A DNA stretch of 64,000 bases, from NCBI RefSeq assembly GCF_003390925.1, contig NZ_QUBS01000076.1, forward strand, positions 32,365 to 96,364, read 5' to 3'. This document shows, piece after piece, positions 26,154 through 34,969 of the stretch; the stretch's first letter is position 1; every line of letters starts with the position of its first letter. The position numbers and the translations under genes are program-made. The notes beneath the pieces were generated by a model. The model worked only from the letters and a program-made list of their open reading frames with translations. It was not told the DNA's origin and did not search any database. This DNA is from Trinickia diaoshuihuensis. GTDB taxonomy: Bacteria; Pseudomonadota; Gammaproteobacteria; Burkholderiales; Burkholderiaceae.

Positions 26154-26229
26154 GGAGGGAGGCGGCTTTCGAGCCGCGTGTATCGCAATACGCGCAGTGT
26201 AAAGCGCTCGCCCCCTTCACGCACGCTCC

Positions 26230-26736
26230 TCATCGTTTTGCGTCCTCGCCCACGCGCGAGCGTTCCAAATACGCGGCGACGACTTCAGGCATATGTTCGA
26301 GTAGCCAGCGCCCCATCTCGATTTCTTGCGGCAGGATCGATTCGCAGCAACGTTGCGTGTCGGCGTCGCCGGCTGTTTTGGCGGCCGCGATCAGCGCCGT
26401 ATACGAGGCCACCTCGAACTGCTCGAATACGAAGCCCGCGATCGCTCCCTTGACCACCTCGTCGCTGACGGTCATTCCGCCCACCGCTTGACCCATCGCG
26501 GCGACGCGTGCCGCGAGATCCTTGATCGCCGATGGGCTGCTACCCAGACGGTCGAGACAGCCTTCGAGCAGCTTTTGTTGCGATAGCGTTTCGTCGATAT
26601 GCTGCTCGATGCGCCCCTTGAGACTCGGATAGTGCTCGAGTCTCGAAGCTTGGGCCTTGAGCATCGATTCGGCCTGTTTTTCCATTGCATAAGCGTTCCT
26701 CAACCAGTCGATCAGGTGTTCTTTAGGGTCGGTCAC
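26230..26736 (-). CDS. DUF892 (YciE/YciF-type) ferritin-like protein
   Basis: A 168-residue four-helix protein. Residues HLIDWLRNAYAMEKQAESML and QHIDETLSQQKLLEGCLDRL, plus EQFEVASYTALI further on, are characteristic of DUF892, with conserved Glu and His that could bind a di-iron centre. Family members respond to osmotic and general stress. The start is GTG at 26736, preceded by TAGGAGAAC. It is divergent from the small Gln-rich ORF at 26895; the 158-nt gap probably has both promoters. Confidence 0.9.
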   Translation of the reverse strand: MTDPKEHLIDWLRNAYAMEKQAESMLKAQASRLEHYPSLKGRIEQHIDETLSQQKLLEGCLDRLGSSPSAIKDLAARVAAMGQAVGGMTVSDEVVKGAIAGFVFEQFEVASYTALIAAAKTAGDADTQRCCESILPQEIEMGRWLLEHMPEVVAAYLERSRVGEDAKR

Positions 26737-26894
26737 GGCGTTCTCCTAAAAACCTCGTTCGCGCCACGGCAGGGCTGCCGGCGCCTGTCCTGTCCGCAAG
26801 GCCTATTCCCGGCGCGGCGGCGGGAATGCTCGTTGCGAAATGAATCGTGAGGTTCTGTAGTACGTCGGAACCGAAAACCGAATGGAGGACTGCC

Positions 26895-27026
26895 ATGCCG
26901 CAAACGAAGACCAGCAATTCCGCCCCGAGCAATCCGCGTCAGCAGCAACCCAGCAAGCCGATGGGGCAGCAGCAGCAAAACCAGCAAAAGCTGCCTTTGC
27001 ATCAAGGAGGGCAGCGGCAGCCTTGA
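26895..27026 (+). CDS. Small Gln-rich hypothetical protein, 43 residues
   Basis: The reading frame ATG to TGA encodes a 43-residue protein rich in Gln, Pro and Asn (PRQQQPSKPMGQQQQNQQK). GGAGGA lies 7 nt upstream of the ATG, which is a strong translation signal. There is no Cys, no hydrophobic segment and no recognisable domain; it would be disordered. It stops 20 nt before the end of the convergent cytochrome gene. Probably real because of the ribosome-binding site and the divergent arrangement, but short. Confidence 0.55.
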   Translation: MPQTKTSNSAPSNPRQQQPSKPMGQQQQNQQKLPLHQGGQRQP

Positions 27027-27046
27027 GGGGCGGCGACGCGCCGTTG

Positions 27047-28369
27047 CTATTTGTGCAGCAGTTCGCGTAGCGAGGCGACGTCGTTTCCGCTGATGGGCTG
27101 CGCATCGTTGCCCCAGGCGCTGCGGACGTAAGTCAGCGCCTCGGCGAGTTGCGCATTCGATAGCGTGCCGGCGAAGGCCGGCATGCGCTGCCGCGGCGGC
27201 CCGCTCAGCGTGGCGGGGCTATTGCCGCCTTCGACCAAGAGCCGGATCAACGAGGTGGTGTCCTTCGTCAGCACCGATGCGTTGCCTGCCAGCGCGGGGA
27301 TCGCCAGGGGCACGCCTTTTCCGTCGTCGCCATGACACTTCGCGCAAAACGATTGGTAGACCACGTATCCGAGGGACTGAGGCTCCGCGACGTGATTGCC
27401 GTTCGCGCTGGTGCGGGCGCTCTGATCCGCCGGGGCGAACGTGCCCGACGGTTGTCGCACGGGCAGGCTCTTCAAATAGTGGGCGATGGCAAGCAGATCC
27501 GTATCGGAAAGATACTGCGTGCTGTCTTCGATCTGTTCCACCATGCTCCCGTAAGCCACGTCGCCGCGGGCATGTCCCGTTTTGAGGAACTGCGCGATAT
27601 CGGCCTCGCCCATGCGGCCGAGACCGGATCCCGGATCGCCGGTCAGGTTCGGTGCGAACCAATGATCGTTCACGCCGCCCGTCAAAAACCGCGCGGCCGA
27701 TTCGTCGTAGCCGCGCTCTTGATAGCCCCAACCGCGCGGCGTGTGACAAGCCCCGCAGTGTCCGAGCGATTGGACGAGATAGGCGCCGCGCGTCCATTGC
27801 GGATCGTTCGGCGCACGCGATTTGAATCCGCCGTGCGGCATGAAGGCCGACTGCCAGCCGAACAGCGTCCAGCGTTGATTGAACGGAAACGCCACGTCGG
27901 CCGGCTCGCTCGGCTTCGCAACGGGTTTGACGCGCTGCATGATGTAGACGTATAGCGCGCGCAAATCGTCGTCGGACATTTTCGAGAACTCGGGGTAAGG
28001 CATCGCCGGATAAAGCGCCTTGCCGCCGGGGGCGACGCCGTGTCGTACGGCCCGATCGAAGTCTTCCAACGAGTAGCGGCCGATCCCGAAATTCGGATCG
28101 GGCGTGATGTTGCTCGTCTTGATGGTGCCGAACGGCGAGCCCATGCCGAGCCCTCCGGCGAACGGGGCTCCGCCTCGTGGGGCGGTATGGCAGCCGGCGC
28201 AGTCGGCGGCCTTGGCGACATACTCCCCGCGCGCGAGCGTGGCCGCGTCGGCGGGTGCCGCGGTCGCGGCGGTGGGCGCGCCGTGGCGCGGGCTACCCAT
28301 CGCGATCGCGAGAACGGCGGGCAGCGTCAACATCAGCAAGTCGGTTGCCGTGCGTGGCGGCTTTTTCAT
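27047..28369 (-). CDS. Tri-haem cytochrome c (alcohol-dehydrogenase-subunit type)
   Basis: A 440-residue periplasmic protein. A hydrophobic N-terminal segment serves as signal or anchor. There are three haem-binding motifs: CAGCH, CGACH and CAKCH. The spacing and the segments FGTIKTSNITPDPNFGIGRY and VNDHWFAPNLTGDPG are those of the cytochrome subunits of membrane dehydrogenases (AdhB/GadC-like). No dehydrogenase subunit is beside it; it is instead the last gene of the cytochrome oxidase operon, overlapping ctaG by 4 nt (ATGA). It may bring electrons to the CuA/haem c subunit. Confidence 0.92.
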   Translation of the reverse strand: MKKPPRTATDLLMLTLPAVLAIAMGSPRHGAPTAATAAPADAATLARGEYVAKAADCAGCHTAPRGGAPFAGGLGMGSPFGTIKTSNITPDPNFGIGRYSLEDFDRAVRHGVAPGGKALYPAMPYPEFSKMSDDDLRALYVYIMQRVKPVAKPSEPADVAFPFNQRWTLFGWQSAFMPHGGFKSRAPNDPQWTRGAYLVQSLGHCGACHTPRGWGYQERGYDESAARFLTGGVNDHWFAPNLTGDPGSGLGRMGEADIAQFLKTGHARGDVAYGSMVEQIEDSTQYLSDTDLLAIAHYLKSLPVRQPSGTFAPADQSARTSANGNHVAEPQSLGYVVYQSFCAKCHGDDGKGVPLAIPALAGNASVLTKDTTSLIRLLVEGGNSPATLSGPPRQRMPAFAGTLSNAQLAEALTYVRSAWGNDAQPISGNDVASLRELLHK

Positions 28370-29361
28370 TGTGATCGCTTCCCCGATGTAAGACGCGGTT
28401 GCGCGGCGAGCGCCGGCCAATCGTGGCGTCGCGATGTTCTCGGTCCGCGAGTCAGCCAACGCGATGCGACCGCCAGCGCGCCGATCAAATAGGCGACGGC
28501 ACCCGGCACCCACATGATGAGACCGCCCAGTTGTTGATCTTGAAGCGGGTCTATGCCGAGCAGGCTCGTCGGCTCGATATACGACGGATACCAGACGCCC
28601 GGTGCGAGTGCGATCAGCGCGCCGAGCGCGCCCGTATGGACCATGGTCGTGAACAGCGACAGCATCGCGTGTCCGCTGCCCCGCCGCGTCGCACCCTCGC
28701 CTACGATGCCGCGCCACAGCAGCAGTGCCGTGACCAAAAAGCTCGCGTGCTGCATCGTATGGATCGCCGGGTGCGCCACGGCGGCCTGGAACAACGCGGG
28801 GACGTGCCAAGCCCATAGCGCAAGGGCGTGCAATGCCCAGGCCGGTAGCGGCGCGGTGAGCCGTTGCCAAGATGCGGCAACGGGGCGCGAGCGTACGGCG
28901 CGCCCCACGGCCAGGCGCATGGCGTGGGGAAACCCCCAGAGCATGACGCCGAGCGGACGCCCGAGCACCAGTAACGGCGCGCAGACGAGCATCATCGCTT
29001 CGTGTTCGACCATATGCGCCGAGAACAGGGCATCGCTCAGCGCACCGAGCGGGGACAGTAGCGCGAGCGCAAGCACTGCCCATCCGGCGACGAACGCGGC
29101 CGCTTGCCGGCGACGCGCGGGACGCCCCTCGCCGCTGCGCCCGTAGAGGCGGACGAAGCCGATGCCGTACAACCCGATGCTGAGGGCGAGCAGCGCCGTG
29201 ACCCAAAACGGGAATTGCCAATCGAAGACTGGCTTGCCCCCGGCGGTGACGACCATTTCGTGCGCCTGCGCGGCGGCACATTGCGCCGCCGCGCACGCGG
29301 CTATCGACGCGCGGGCGAGGCGGCGCGGGCGGACGGCTAGCGGCAAGGCGAAAGAAGCCAT
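28366..29361 (-). CDS. ctaG: Caa3-type oxidase assembly protein CtaG
   Basis: A 331-residue membrane protein with about seven hydrophobic segments, matching the CtaG_Bac/caa3_CtaG family of copper-insertion factors (different from Cox11-type CtaG). Typical elements: SAHMVEHEAMMLVCAPLLVL, WAWHVPALFQAAVAHP, HTMQHASFLVTALLLW and GVWYPSYIEPTSLLGIDPLQ. His residues within the membrane segments may handle copper. The ATG at 29361 is the likely start; it overlaps the small membrane-protein gene before it by 25 nt and the cytochrome c gene after it by 4 nt. Confidence 0.92.
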   Translation of the reverse strand: MASFALPLAVRPRRLARASIAACAAAQCAAAQAHEMVVTAGGKPVFDWQFPFWVTALLALSIGLYGIGFVRLYGRSGEGRPARRRQAAAFVAGWAVLALALLSPLGALSDALFSAHMVEHEAMMLVCAPLLVLGRPLGVMLWGFPHAMRLAVGRAVRSRPVAASWQRLTAPLPAWALHALALWAWHVPALFQAAVAHPAIHTMQHASFLVTALLLWRGIVGEGATRRGSGHAMLSLFTTMVHTGALGALIALAPGVWYPSYIEPTSLLGIDPLQDQQLGGLIMWVPGAVAYLIGALAVASRWLTRGPRTSRRHDWPALAAQPRLTSGKRSQ

Positions 29362-29666
29362 TGCGGAAACCACATCGTCAATTGGATCAGCGTGCACAGG
29401 GCGCCTACGACCATGGCGGCGAACGCCATGGACGCAGCGCGTGCGCCGCGGGCCTCGTAACTGGCTGCAAACGGTCCCGAAACGGCTCGCCACTGTTGAA
29501 AGGCGAGATATGTGGCGCCCGCCGAAAACAAAAATCCCGCCGCGCTGACCACGCACAGCGGAGCCGGCGTTCCCCACCGGCAGGCAAATTGCACCAATGC
29601 GTAATCGGCGCTCTGCGCGCCCAGCACTACGGTCGGCGCCGCCAGCAAACCGAGCCAAGTCTTCAT
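29337..29666 (-). CDS. Small membrane protein of the oxidase operon
   Basis: A 109-residue protein with about three hydrophobic segments (AAPTVVLGAQSADYALVQF, VVSAAGFLFSAGATYLAF, FAAMVVGALCTLIQLTMWF). I recognise no named family, but the size and place between subunit III and ctaG resemble small accessory subunits of haem-copper oxidases. The ATG at 29666 has GAGGAGGC upstream. It overlaps ctaG by 25 nt. Confidence 0.78.
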   Translation of the reverse strand: MKTWLGLLAAPTVVLGAQSADYALVQFACRWGTPAPLCVVSAAGFLFSAGATYLAFQQWRAVSGPFAASYEARGARAASMAFAAMVVGALCTLIQLTMWFPQWLLSPCR

Positions 29667-29694
29667 TGCCGCATGCCTCCTCGCCCGGTTCCGC

Positions 29695-30369
29695 TCATGG
29701 TTGAAGCCGAGGCGCAATGTAGATGACCGCATAGATCGGCAGCCAACTCAATACGACGAAATACCAATACAGTGCGTTTTCGCTCACATCGACGAATCGT
29801 TTGCCCTCGAACGGGCCGAGATAAAGTAAGGCCGCCAAGATGGCCGTTTCGATCGCGTCCGTGATCAGGTGCGTCGTATGCAAGCCGAGCACGAACCACA
29901 CGATCGACCCATACGCGTTCGCGTACCACATGACGTTCAAGGTGGCGAATTCGAATGCGCGCACGGCGATGAACGCCACCGCGAACGCCAGGCATACGAC
30001 GAGCCACAGGCGCGCGGCGCGCCTGTCCTGCCGCTGCGCGGCCCGTTTGGCGAATTGATTGGGAATCATGCTCAACGTCAGGACGAGCGTATTAAGGGTG
30101 CCCCAGCGCCAATCGGGCGGCGGGGCGTTGAGCGGCCAGCTTGCGTTGATGTCGCGCAGGTAAAAGTAGATGGCGACTGCGATGGCGAAGGCGGTCCCCT
30201 CGATCAGCATCAGCCCGGCCGTGGCCCACCACATGAGGCTGCGGATGCTGAAGCCGAACGTCGGCAAGCCCGCGACGTCGAGCGTGTCGACCGCCGCGGG
30301 TGCGATGGATGCCATGGCCCTGCCATCGCCATGATCGCGTTCGGGCGCGCCCGCTTCGGTAACGTTCAT
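29695..30369 (-). CDS. ctaE: Cytochrome c oxidase subunit III
   Basis: A 224-residue membrane protein of the CoxC/CtaE family. Five hydrophobic segments are visible, including MWWATAGLMLIEGTAFAIAV and LGLHTTHLITDAIETAILAA. The Glu in LIEGTAF and the GLHTTHL motif are conserved in subunit III. It is short, with the N-terminal two-helix part missing, as in many bacterial forms. It starts within the last bases of ctaD (ATGA overlap). It stabilises the proton path of subunit I in known enzymes. Confidence 0.92.
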   Translation of the reverse strand: MNVTEAGAPERDHGDGRAMASIAPAAVDTLDVAGLPTFGFSIRSLMWWATAGLMLIEGTAFAIAVAIYFYLRDINASWPLNAPPPDWRWGTLNTLVLTLSMIPNQFAKRAAQRQDRRAARLWLVVCLAFAVAFIAVRAFEFATLNVMWYANAYGSIVWFVLGLHTTHLITDAIETAILAALLYLGPFEGKRFVDVSENALYWYFVVLSWLPIYAVIYIAPRLQP

Positions 30370-32318
30370 GGCGAGCGCTCCAATGCCTGGGCGCGCGCGG
30401 TCTCGCGGCGCGTCGGCCAAAACCACGCGCTCAGCGTGACGACGACCGGTATCGAACCCCATACGATGGCCCACGGCGTGAACACCGACCCGATGAACAA
30501 GACGGTCGTTGCGATCGCGCTGACGAACGGCCAGATCGAGGGCATCGGAAAGAGCGGGCGCAGGTCGGGCTCGGCGTCCAACACCGTGGTCACCAGTACC
30601 TCGCGCGATTGCGCGGCCAGGCCGGAAACAAATGCCGGCGACCCGGGCGGGTCCCAGAGCGGATCGCGGCCGTGGACGACGGGCAGCGCGTCGAAGTTGT
30701 GCGCGGGCGGTGGGCTCGACGTACTCCATTCGAGCGTGCCCGCACCCCATGGATCGCTCGGCGCTCGCTCGCCGCGCCAAAGCGCGAGTACGACGTTGAC
30801 GAGAAAGAGCAGTACGCTCACGCCGATCATCGCGGCGCCGCAGCTCGACAGCAAATTCATGTTCGACCATCCCATTCCGGCCGGATACGTCCACATCCGG
30901 CGCGGCATGCCGTGCAGACCGAGCAGATGCATCGGAAAAAAAGCAACGTTAAAGCCGATGAAGAACAACCAAAATTGCCAACGTCCGATGCGTTCGTCGA
31001 GCATGCGGCCCGCCATCTTCGGAAACCAGTAATAGAAGGCCCCAAAGAGCGGAAACACGGCGCCGCCCAGCAGGACGTAATGCAGGTGGGCGACGACGAA
31101 GTAGGTGTCGTGCAGTTGCAAATCGAGCGGGACTGCCCCCAGCATGATGCCGGTCATCCCGCCCAGCACGAGAACGAAAAAGAACGCCAGCACGAACAGA
31201 AGCGGTGTCTTGACGCAAAGCCGCCCGGTGACGAGGGTCGCGATCCAGCAGTAGATCTGGACGCCCGACGGCACGGCGATCATGACGCTGGCCGCCGTGA
31301 AAAAGCTCTTGCCGAGCGCGGGGATGCTCGTCGCGAACATGTGATGGACCCAGAGCCCGAACGCGAGGAATGCCGTGGCGATGAGCGCGAGCACGACGGC
31401 CGTGTAACCGAATAGGGGCCGGCGCGCGAACGTCGGCAGAATCGACGAAATGAAGCCGAGCGCCGGGATGAAGATCAAATAGACCTCGGGGTGCCCGAAG
31501 AACCAGAACAGGTGCTGCCAGAGCAGAACGTCGCCGCCGAGCGAGGGGTTGAAAAATTGCGTGCCGACGAGACGGTCGAGGATCAGTGCCGTACTCGCCA
31601 GCATGATCGACGGCATCGCGAAAACGACCATGAACTGGGTGACGAGCGTCGCCCAAGCGAATAACGGCATGCGGTTCAGCGACATCCCCGGCGCGCGCAT
31701 CTTCAAGATCGTCGTGATCAGAATCACGGCTTCGAGCAGCCCCGACAATTCGGTGAAGGTGATCATTTGCGCCCAGATGTCGGGTCCTTTGCCGAGCCCG
31801 TAGTTGGGGCCCGCGAGCGGGACATAGCTGAACCAGCCGGCTTGCGGCGCGGCGCCGAGCAGCGCGAATCCGTATAGCGTCAAACCGCCGAACAGGAAGA
31901 CCCAATACGCGTAGGCGTTCATGCGCGGGAAGGCGATGCTGCGCGCGCCGATCATGAGCGGGATCAGATACCCCGCCACGGCCTGCATGACCGGTACGGC
32001 GAACAGAAACATCATCGTCGTGCCGTGCAGCGTGAACAGCGCATCGTAGGTGTCCGGCCCGACGAGCCGATTGCCGGGGCGCGAAAGCTGCGCTCGCATG
32101 ACGAGGGCGAGCACGCCGGCTAGTAAAAAGAACGCGAACGTCGTCGCGATGAAACGCCGGGCGATCGTCTTGTGATTGATTGCTGCTAGCGAACCGAGCA
32201 GCCCGGGCGGGTCGGCCCACGTCAGCGCCAGCGCGCGCCGGGTAGCCTCGGGCGCATGAGGGCCGTCGCGCAACGGAGGCTCGGCCCGCGGGTGGGAAAG
32301 GGCGTCGGAATCGATCAT
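30366..32318 (-). CDS. ctaD: Cytochrome c oxidase subunit I with altered D- and K-channel residues
   Basis: A 650-residue haem-copper oxidase subunit I. Metal ligands are present: LHGTTMMFL (haem a), FFGHPEVY (CuB His and cross-linked Tyr, with the Glu of the D-channel exit), VHHMFATSIP (CuB His pair), HDTYFVVAHLHYVL (haem a3 and haem a). The C-terminal 100 residues form an additional membrane segment and tail. The usual GAPDMAFPR is GARSIAFPR (Asp replaced by Ser, residue about 127) and the usual TGxK is SGVQ (Lys replaced by Gln, about residue 354). The ATG at 32318 overlaps the coxB stop (ATGA), so it is preferred over a TTG at 32336. Confidence 0.95.
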   Translation of the reverse strand: MIDSDALSHPRAEPPLRDGPHAPEATRRALALTWADPPGLLGSLAAINHKTIARRFIATTFAFFLLAGVLALVMRAQLSRPGNRLVGPDTYDALFTLHGTTMMFLFAVPVMQAVAGYLIPLMIGARSIAFPRMNAYAYWVFLFGGLTLYGFALLGAAPQAGWFSYVPLAGPNYGLGKGPDIWAQMITFTELSGLLEAVILITTILKMRAPGMSLNRMPLFAWATLVTQFMVVFAMPSIMLASTALILDRLVGTQFFNPSLGGDVLLWQHLFWFFGHPEVYLIFIPALGFISSILPTFARRPLFGYTAVVLALIATAFLAFGLWVHHMFATSIPALGKSFFTAASVMIAVPSGVQIYCWIATLVTGRLCVKTPLLFVLAFFFVLVLGGMTGIMLGAVPLDLQLHDTYFVVAHLHYVLLGGAVFPLFGAFYYWFPKMAGRMLDERIGRWQFWLFFIGFNVAFFPMHLLGLHGMPRRMWTYPAGMGWSNMNLLSSCGAAMIGVSVLLFLVNVVLALWRGERAPSDPWGAGTLEWSTSSPPPAHNFDALPVVHGRDPLWDPPGSPAFVSGLAAQSREVLVTTVLDAEPDLRPLFPMPSIWPFVSAIATTVLFIGSVFTPWAIVWGSIPVVVTLSAWFWPTRRETARAQALERSP

Positions 32319-33430
32319 TGGAGTGTCGTGAGCCAAGCTACGAGCGCGTGTAAGTCAGCGCCGGACAACGGAACGGCCGGCATCGTCGTACCCGGCTTGG
32401 CGCTGCCCGGATCGCGGATCCATCGAGTCAAATCCGGCGCGTCGTTGGGCAGCGCACCGGCCGCGATCGTCTGCCGGCTCATCAAGTGAGTGAGGTCGGG
32501 CCCTAGCTGGCCGACCGCGCTCGTGCCGCGCACGGTATGGCACCCCGCGCACGCCGAGCGCTCGAAGACTTGCCTGCCTTGGGCCGCCAATGCGTCGGCG
32601 GGCGCGGGGATCGGCGCGCTTTCAGTCTGCGCGGCGGCCCAGGCCTCGTATCGAGCGGGCGGCTCGGCCACGATGCGCAGCGCCATCAGCGCGTGCTCCG
32701 GACCGCAAAATTCGGCGCACGGTCCGTCGTATAGGCCCGCGCGGTCGGCGCGAAATTCGATGGTCGAGGTAATGCCCGGCAGCAAATCCTTCTTCCCGTG
32801 CAGATTGGGCACCCAAAAACTATGGATGACGTCGCCCGCTTTAAGCGTGACGACGACCGGCCTGCCGATGGGCACATGAAGCTCGTTGGCCGTCACGAAC
32901 GCGATGCGCGATGACTCGGCCGGGTAGCGTGCTTGCCACCACCATTGCCATCCGGTCAATTCGATCTGGAGCGGGTTCGCTCCGGGCAACTTCGAGAGGG
33001 CCCGGTCCGTGAGTACGTCGGCCACGATGAGTCCGATCAGCAGCACCACGGAAAAGAGGCTCGCGCCGACGACGACGCGTTGCGCGCGGCGCTCCGGGCG
33101 CACGGTACCGGATAGGTCCGGCGCGGCGTGTTGTTGGGCGCCGGCGCGCCGAACGAGTGCGAACAGCACCCCCGCCAGGACGGCGGCGAACACGGCGCCG
33201 CACACGATCAGCGTCAAATGCCACAAGCGCACGATGTGCTCCGCTTGGATACCGGCGGGCGCAAGCGCGTTGTGCTCGAGGAAAGCGGGAGCGGCCCGGC
33301 ACGCGAGCGGGATCGCCGCGGCAAGGCCGGCCACCGGCATGGCCCTTGCAAGGACATGCGCGCCGCGCGCACCGGTGAACGATGTACGCAAGCGTCCAAC
33401 GAAAGCGGGCAGGGCGCGCGGTAATTTCAT
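32315..33430 (-). CDS. ctaC: Cytochrome c oxidase subunit II fused to cytochrome c (caa3-type)
   Basis: A 371-residue protein. After an N-terminal hydrophobic segment and two membrane helices comes a cupredoxin domain with the full CuA site (DVIHSFWVPNL for the first His; CAEFCGPEHALM for Cys, Cys, His and Met). A C-terminal cytochrome c domain carries CAGCH (about residue 295) and a Met ligand (TTMPAVPLS). It receives electrons from cytochrome c and passes them to subunit I in the membrane. It is the first gene of a six-gene minus-strand operon and is coupled to ctaD by a 4-nt overlap. Confidence 0.95.
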   Translation of the reverse strand: MKLPRALPAFVGRLRTSFTGARGAHVLARAMPVAGLAAAIPLACRAAPAFLEHNALAPAGIQAEHIVRLWHLTLIVCGAVFAAVLAGVLFALVRRAGAQQHAAPDLSGTVRPERRAQRVVVGASLFSVVLLIGLIVADVLTDRALSKLPGANPLQIELTGWQWWWQARYPAESSRIAFVTANELHVPIGRPVVVTLKAGDVIHSFWVPNLHGKKDLLPGITSTIEFRADRAGLYDGPCAEFCGPEHALMALRIVAEPPARYEAWAAAQTESAPIPAPADALAAQGRQVFERSACAGCHTVRGTSAVGQLGPDLTHLMSRQTIAAGALPNDAPDLTRWIRDPGSAKPGTTMPAVPLSGADLHALVAWLTTLQ

Positions 33431-33670
33431 GCGACGACGTCGTTCCTTGTGGCGGACGCGATGCTGTCAGCACGATGTATTCCCGATTTTCCGAGAGCGT
33501 GTGGGCAGGTGCAGCAAAGGCGGAAAGCCGAAAACGCGGAACGCTGCCAAACTTCACGTGTGCGTATTAGGCGCGAGCAGGAAAGACGGTACGCGCGGCT
33601 TCGCCGCTCGGCCGTCGAGTCGCCGGATGCCCGGCGACGCGCTTGCGGCGTCTTCAAACGAGGCTTGCCC

Positions 33671-34969
33671 ATGAACGACACGCCGGTCTCCCCGCGTGAA
33701 CGCACCTGGAGTGCGCGTACTACCTTGCAATTGCGCGAAGCGCTGACCGGCCATCGGCGCGGCATACGGTTTCTGCTGCCGTTCGCCGGGCCCGCCGTCG
33801 TCGTCTCGGTCGCTTATATCGACCCGGGCAACCTCGCGACGAATCTGCAAGCGGGTGCGGCTTACGGCTACGCATTGCTTTGGGCCGTGCTGTTTGCCAA
33901 CGGGGCCGCGATGTTGTTTCAAGCCGTATCGGCGCGCGTCGGCGTCGCAACGGGGGTGAGCCTCGCCAAGCTATGCGCGCACAGGCTCCCGCGATCGGTC
34001 GTTTGGGCAATGTGGGGCGTCAGCGAGATCGCGGCCATGGCGACCGATCTGGCGGAATTCCTCGGCGGCGCGATTGGCTTTTCGCTACTGGCCCGGATCC
34101 CGTTGCTCGTCGGCATGGGCATCACGGCGGCGCTGACGTGGGCGCTGCTCTCGCTGCAACGGCGCGGCTATCGTCCGATCGAATTGGCCATCGGGGCGCT
34201 CGTGGGTTTGATCGCCGTCGCCTACGTCGCGCAACTGGCCTTTGTTTCCGTGCCCTGGCAACCTGTGCTGCGAGGCCTTTTCGTGCCGACGGTGCCGGAC
34301 GGCGAAGCATTGCTCGTTTGCGCCGGCATCGTGGGGGCGACCATCATGCCGCATGCGCTATTTCTGCATTCGGGACTCAGCGGGGAACGCATCAAGCCGC
34401 AAAACGAACAAGAGCGAGCGAAACTCGTTCGCTATGCGAACGCCGAGACGATCATCGCTTTGACGGTCGCCGGGCTCGTCAACATCGGCATGGTCGTCAT
34501 GGCATGCGGCGCGTTTCATCATGGTCACCCCGAGGTCACGGAAATCGGTGCCGCCTATCGCACGTTGACGCCGCTGTTCGGTTCGATGGCCGCGGGACTC
34601 TTTTTGACCGCGCTGATGGCGTCGGGTATTTCGAGTTCGGTCGTCGGCACCATGGCCGGTCAAATGATCATGCAGGACTTCTTGGGCGTGTCGTTGCCGC
34701 TATGGTTGCGGCGTCTGGTGACGATGGCGCCGAGCTTTCTCGTCGTCGCGTCGGGGGTGGGCGTGACGCGCGCGCTTGTACTCAGCCAAGTGGTCTTGAG
34801 CTTTGCCGTGCCCGTTCCGATGCTGGCCCTCATCGGATTCGCGAGCAGCCGCGACGTCATGGGCGAGCACCGGCTCGGGCGCGCGCTGCTGATTCTCGCG
34901 GTGACCATCTTCATCATCGTCGTCGCCATGAATGCCACGCTGCTCGTGCGAACCTGGCCGTTTTCGTGA
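33671..34969 (+). CDS. mntH: Nramp-family divalent metal (Mn/Fe) transporter
   Basis: A 432-residue membrane protein with about eleven hydrophobic segments. The metal-binding motifs are visible: DPGN in AYIDPGNLATNLQ and MPHALFLHSGL (usual MPHNLYLHS) in the sixth helix. Nramp proteins take up Mn2+ and Fe2+ with protons across the inner membrane. The substitution of Asn by Ala after MPH is minor. The ATG at 33671 was chosen because the Nramp N terminus starts there. The 240-nt leader between it and the divergent ctaC has no riboswitch I can recognise. Confidence 0.92.
   Translation: MNDTPVSPRERTWSARTTLQLREALTGHRRGIRFLLPFAGPAVVVSVAYIDPGNLATNLQAGAAYGYALLWAVLFANGAAMLFQAVSARVGVATGVSLAKLCAHRLPRSVVWAMWGVSEIAAMATDLAEFLGGAIGFSLLARIPLLVGMGITAALTWALLSLQRRGYRPIELAIGALVGLIAVAYVAQLAFVSVPWQPVLRGLFVPTVPDGEALLVCAGIVGATIMPHALFLHSGLSGERIKPQNEQERAKLVRYANAETIIALTVAGLVNIGMVVMACGAFHHGHPEVTEIGAAYRTLTPLFGSMAAGLFLTALMASGISSSVVGTMAGQMIMQDFLGVSLPLWLRRLVTMAPSFLVVASGVGVTRALVLSQVVLSFAVPVPMLALIGFASSRDVMGEHRLGRALLILAVTIFIIVVAMNATLLVRTWPFS

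Noticed and set aside
30949..32220. Long minus-strand frame within ctaD in another phase
   Set aside because: Arg- and Pro-rich shadow; the ctaD frame has all oxidase motifs.
33431..33670. Manganese or other riboswitch in the mntH leader
   Set aside because: I looked for the conserved elements of Mn, Mg and cobalamin riboswitches and did not see them.
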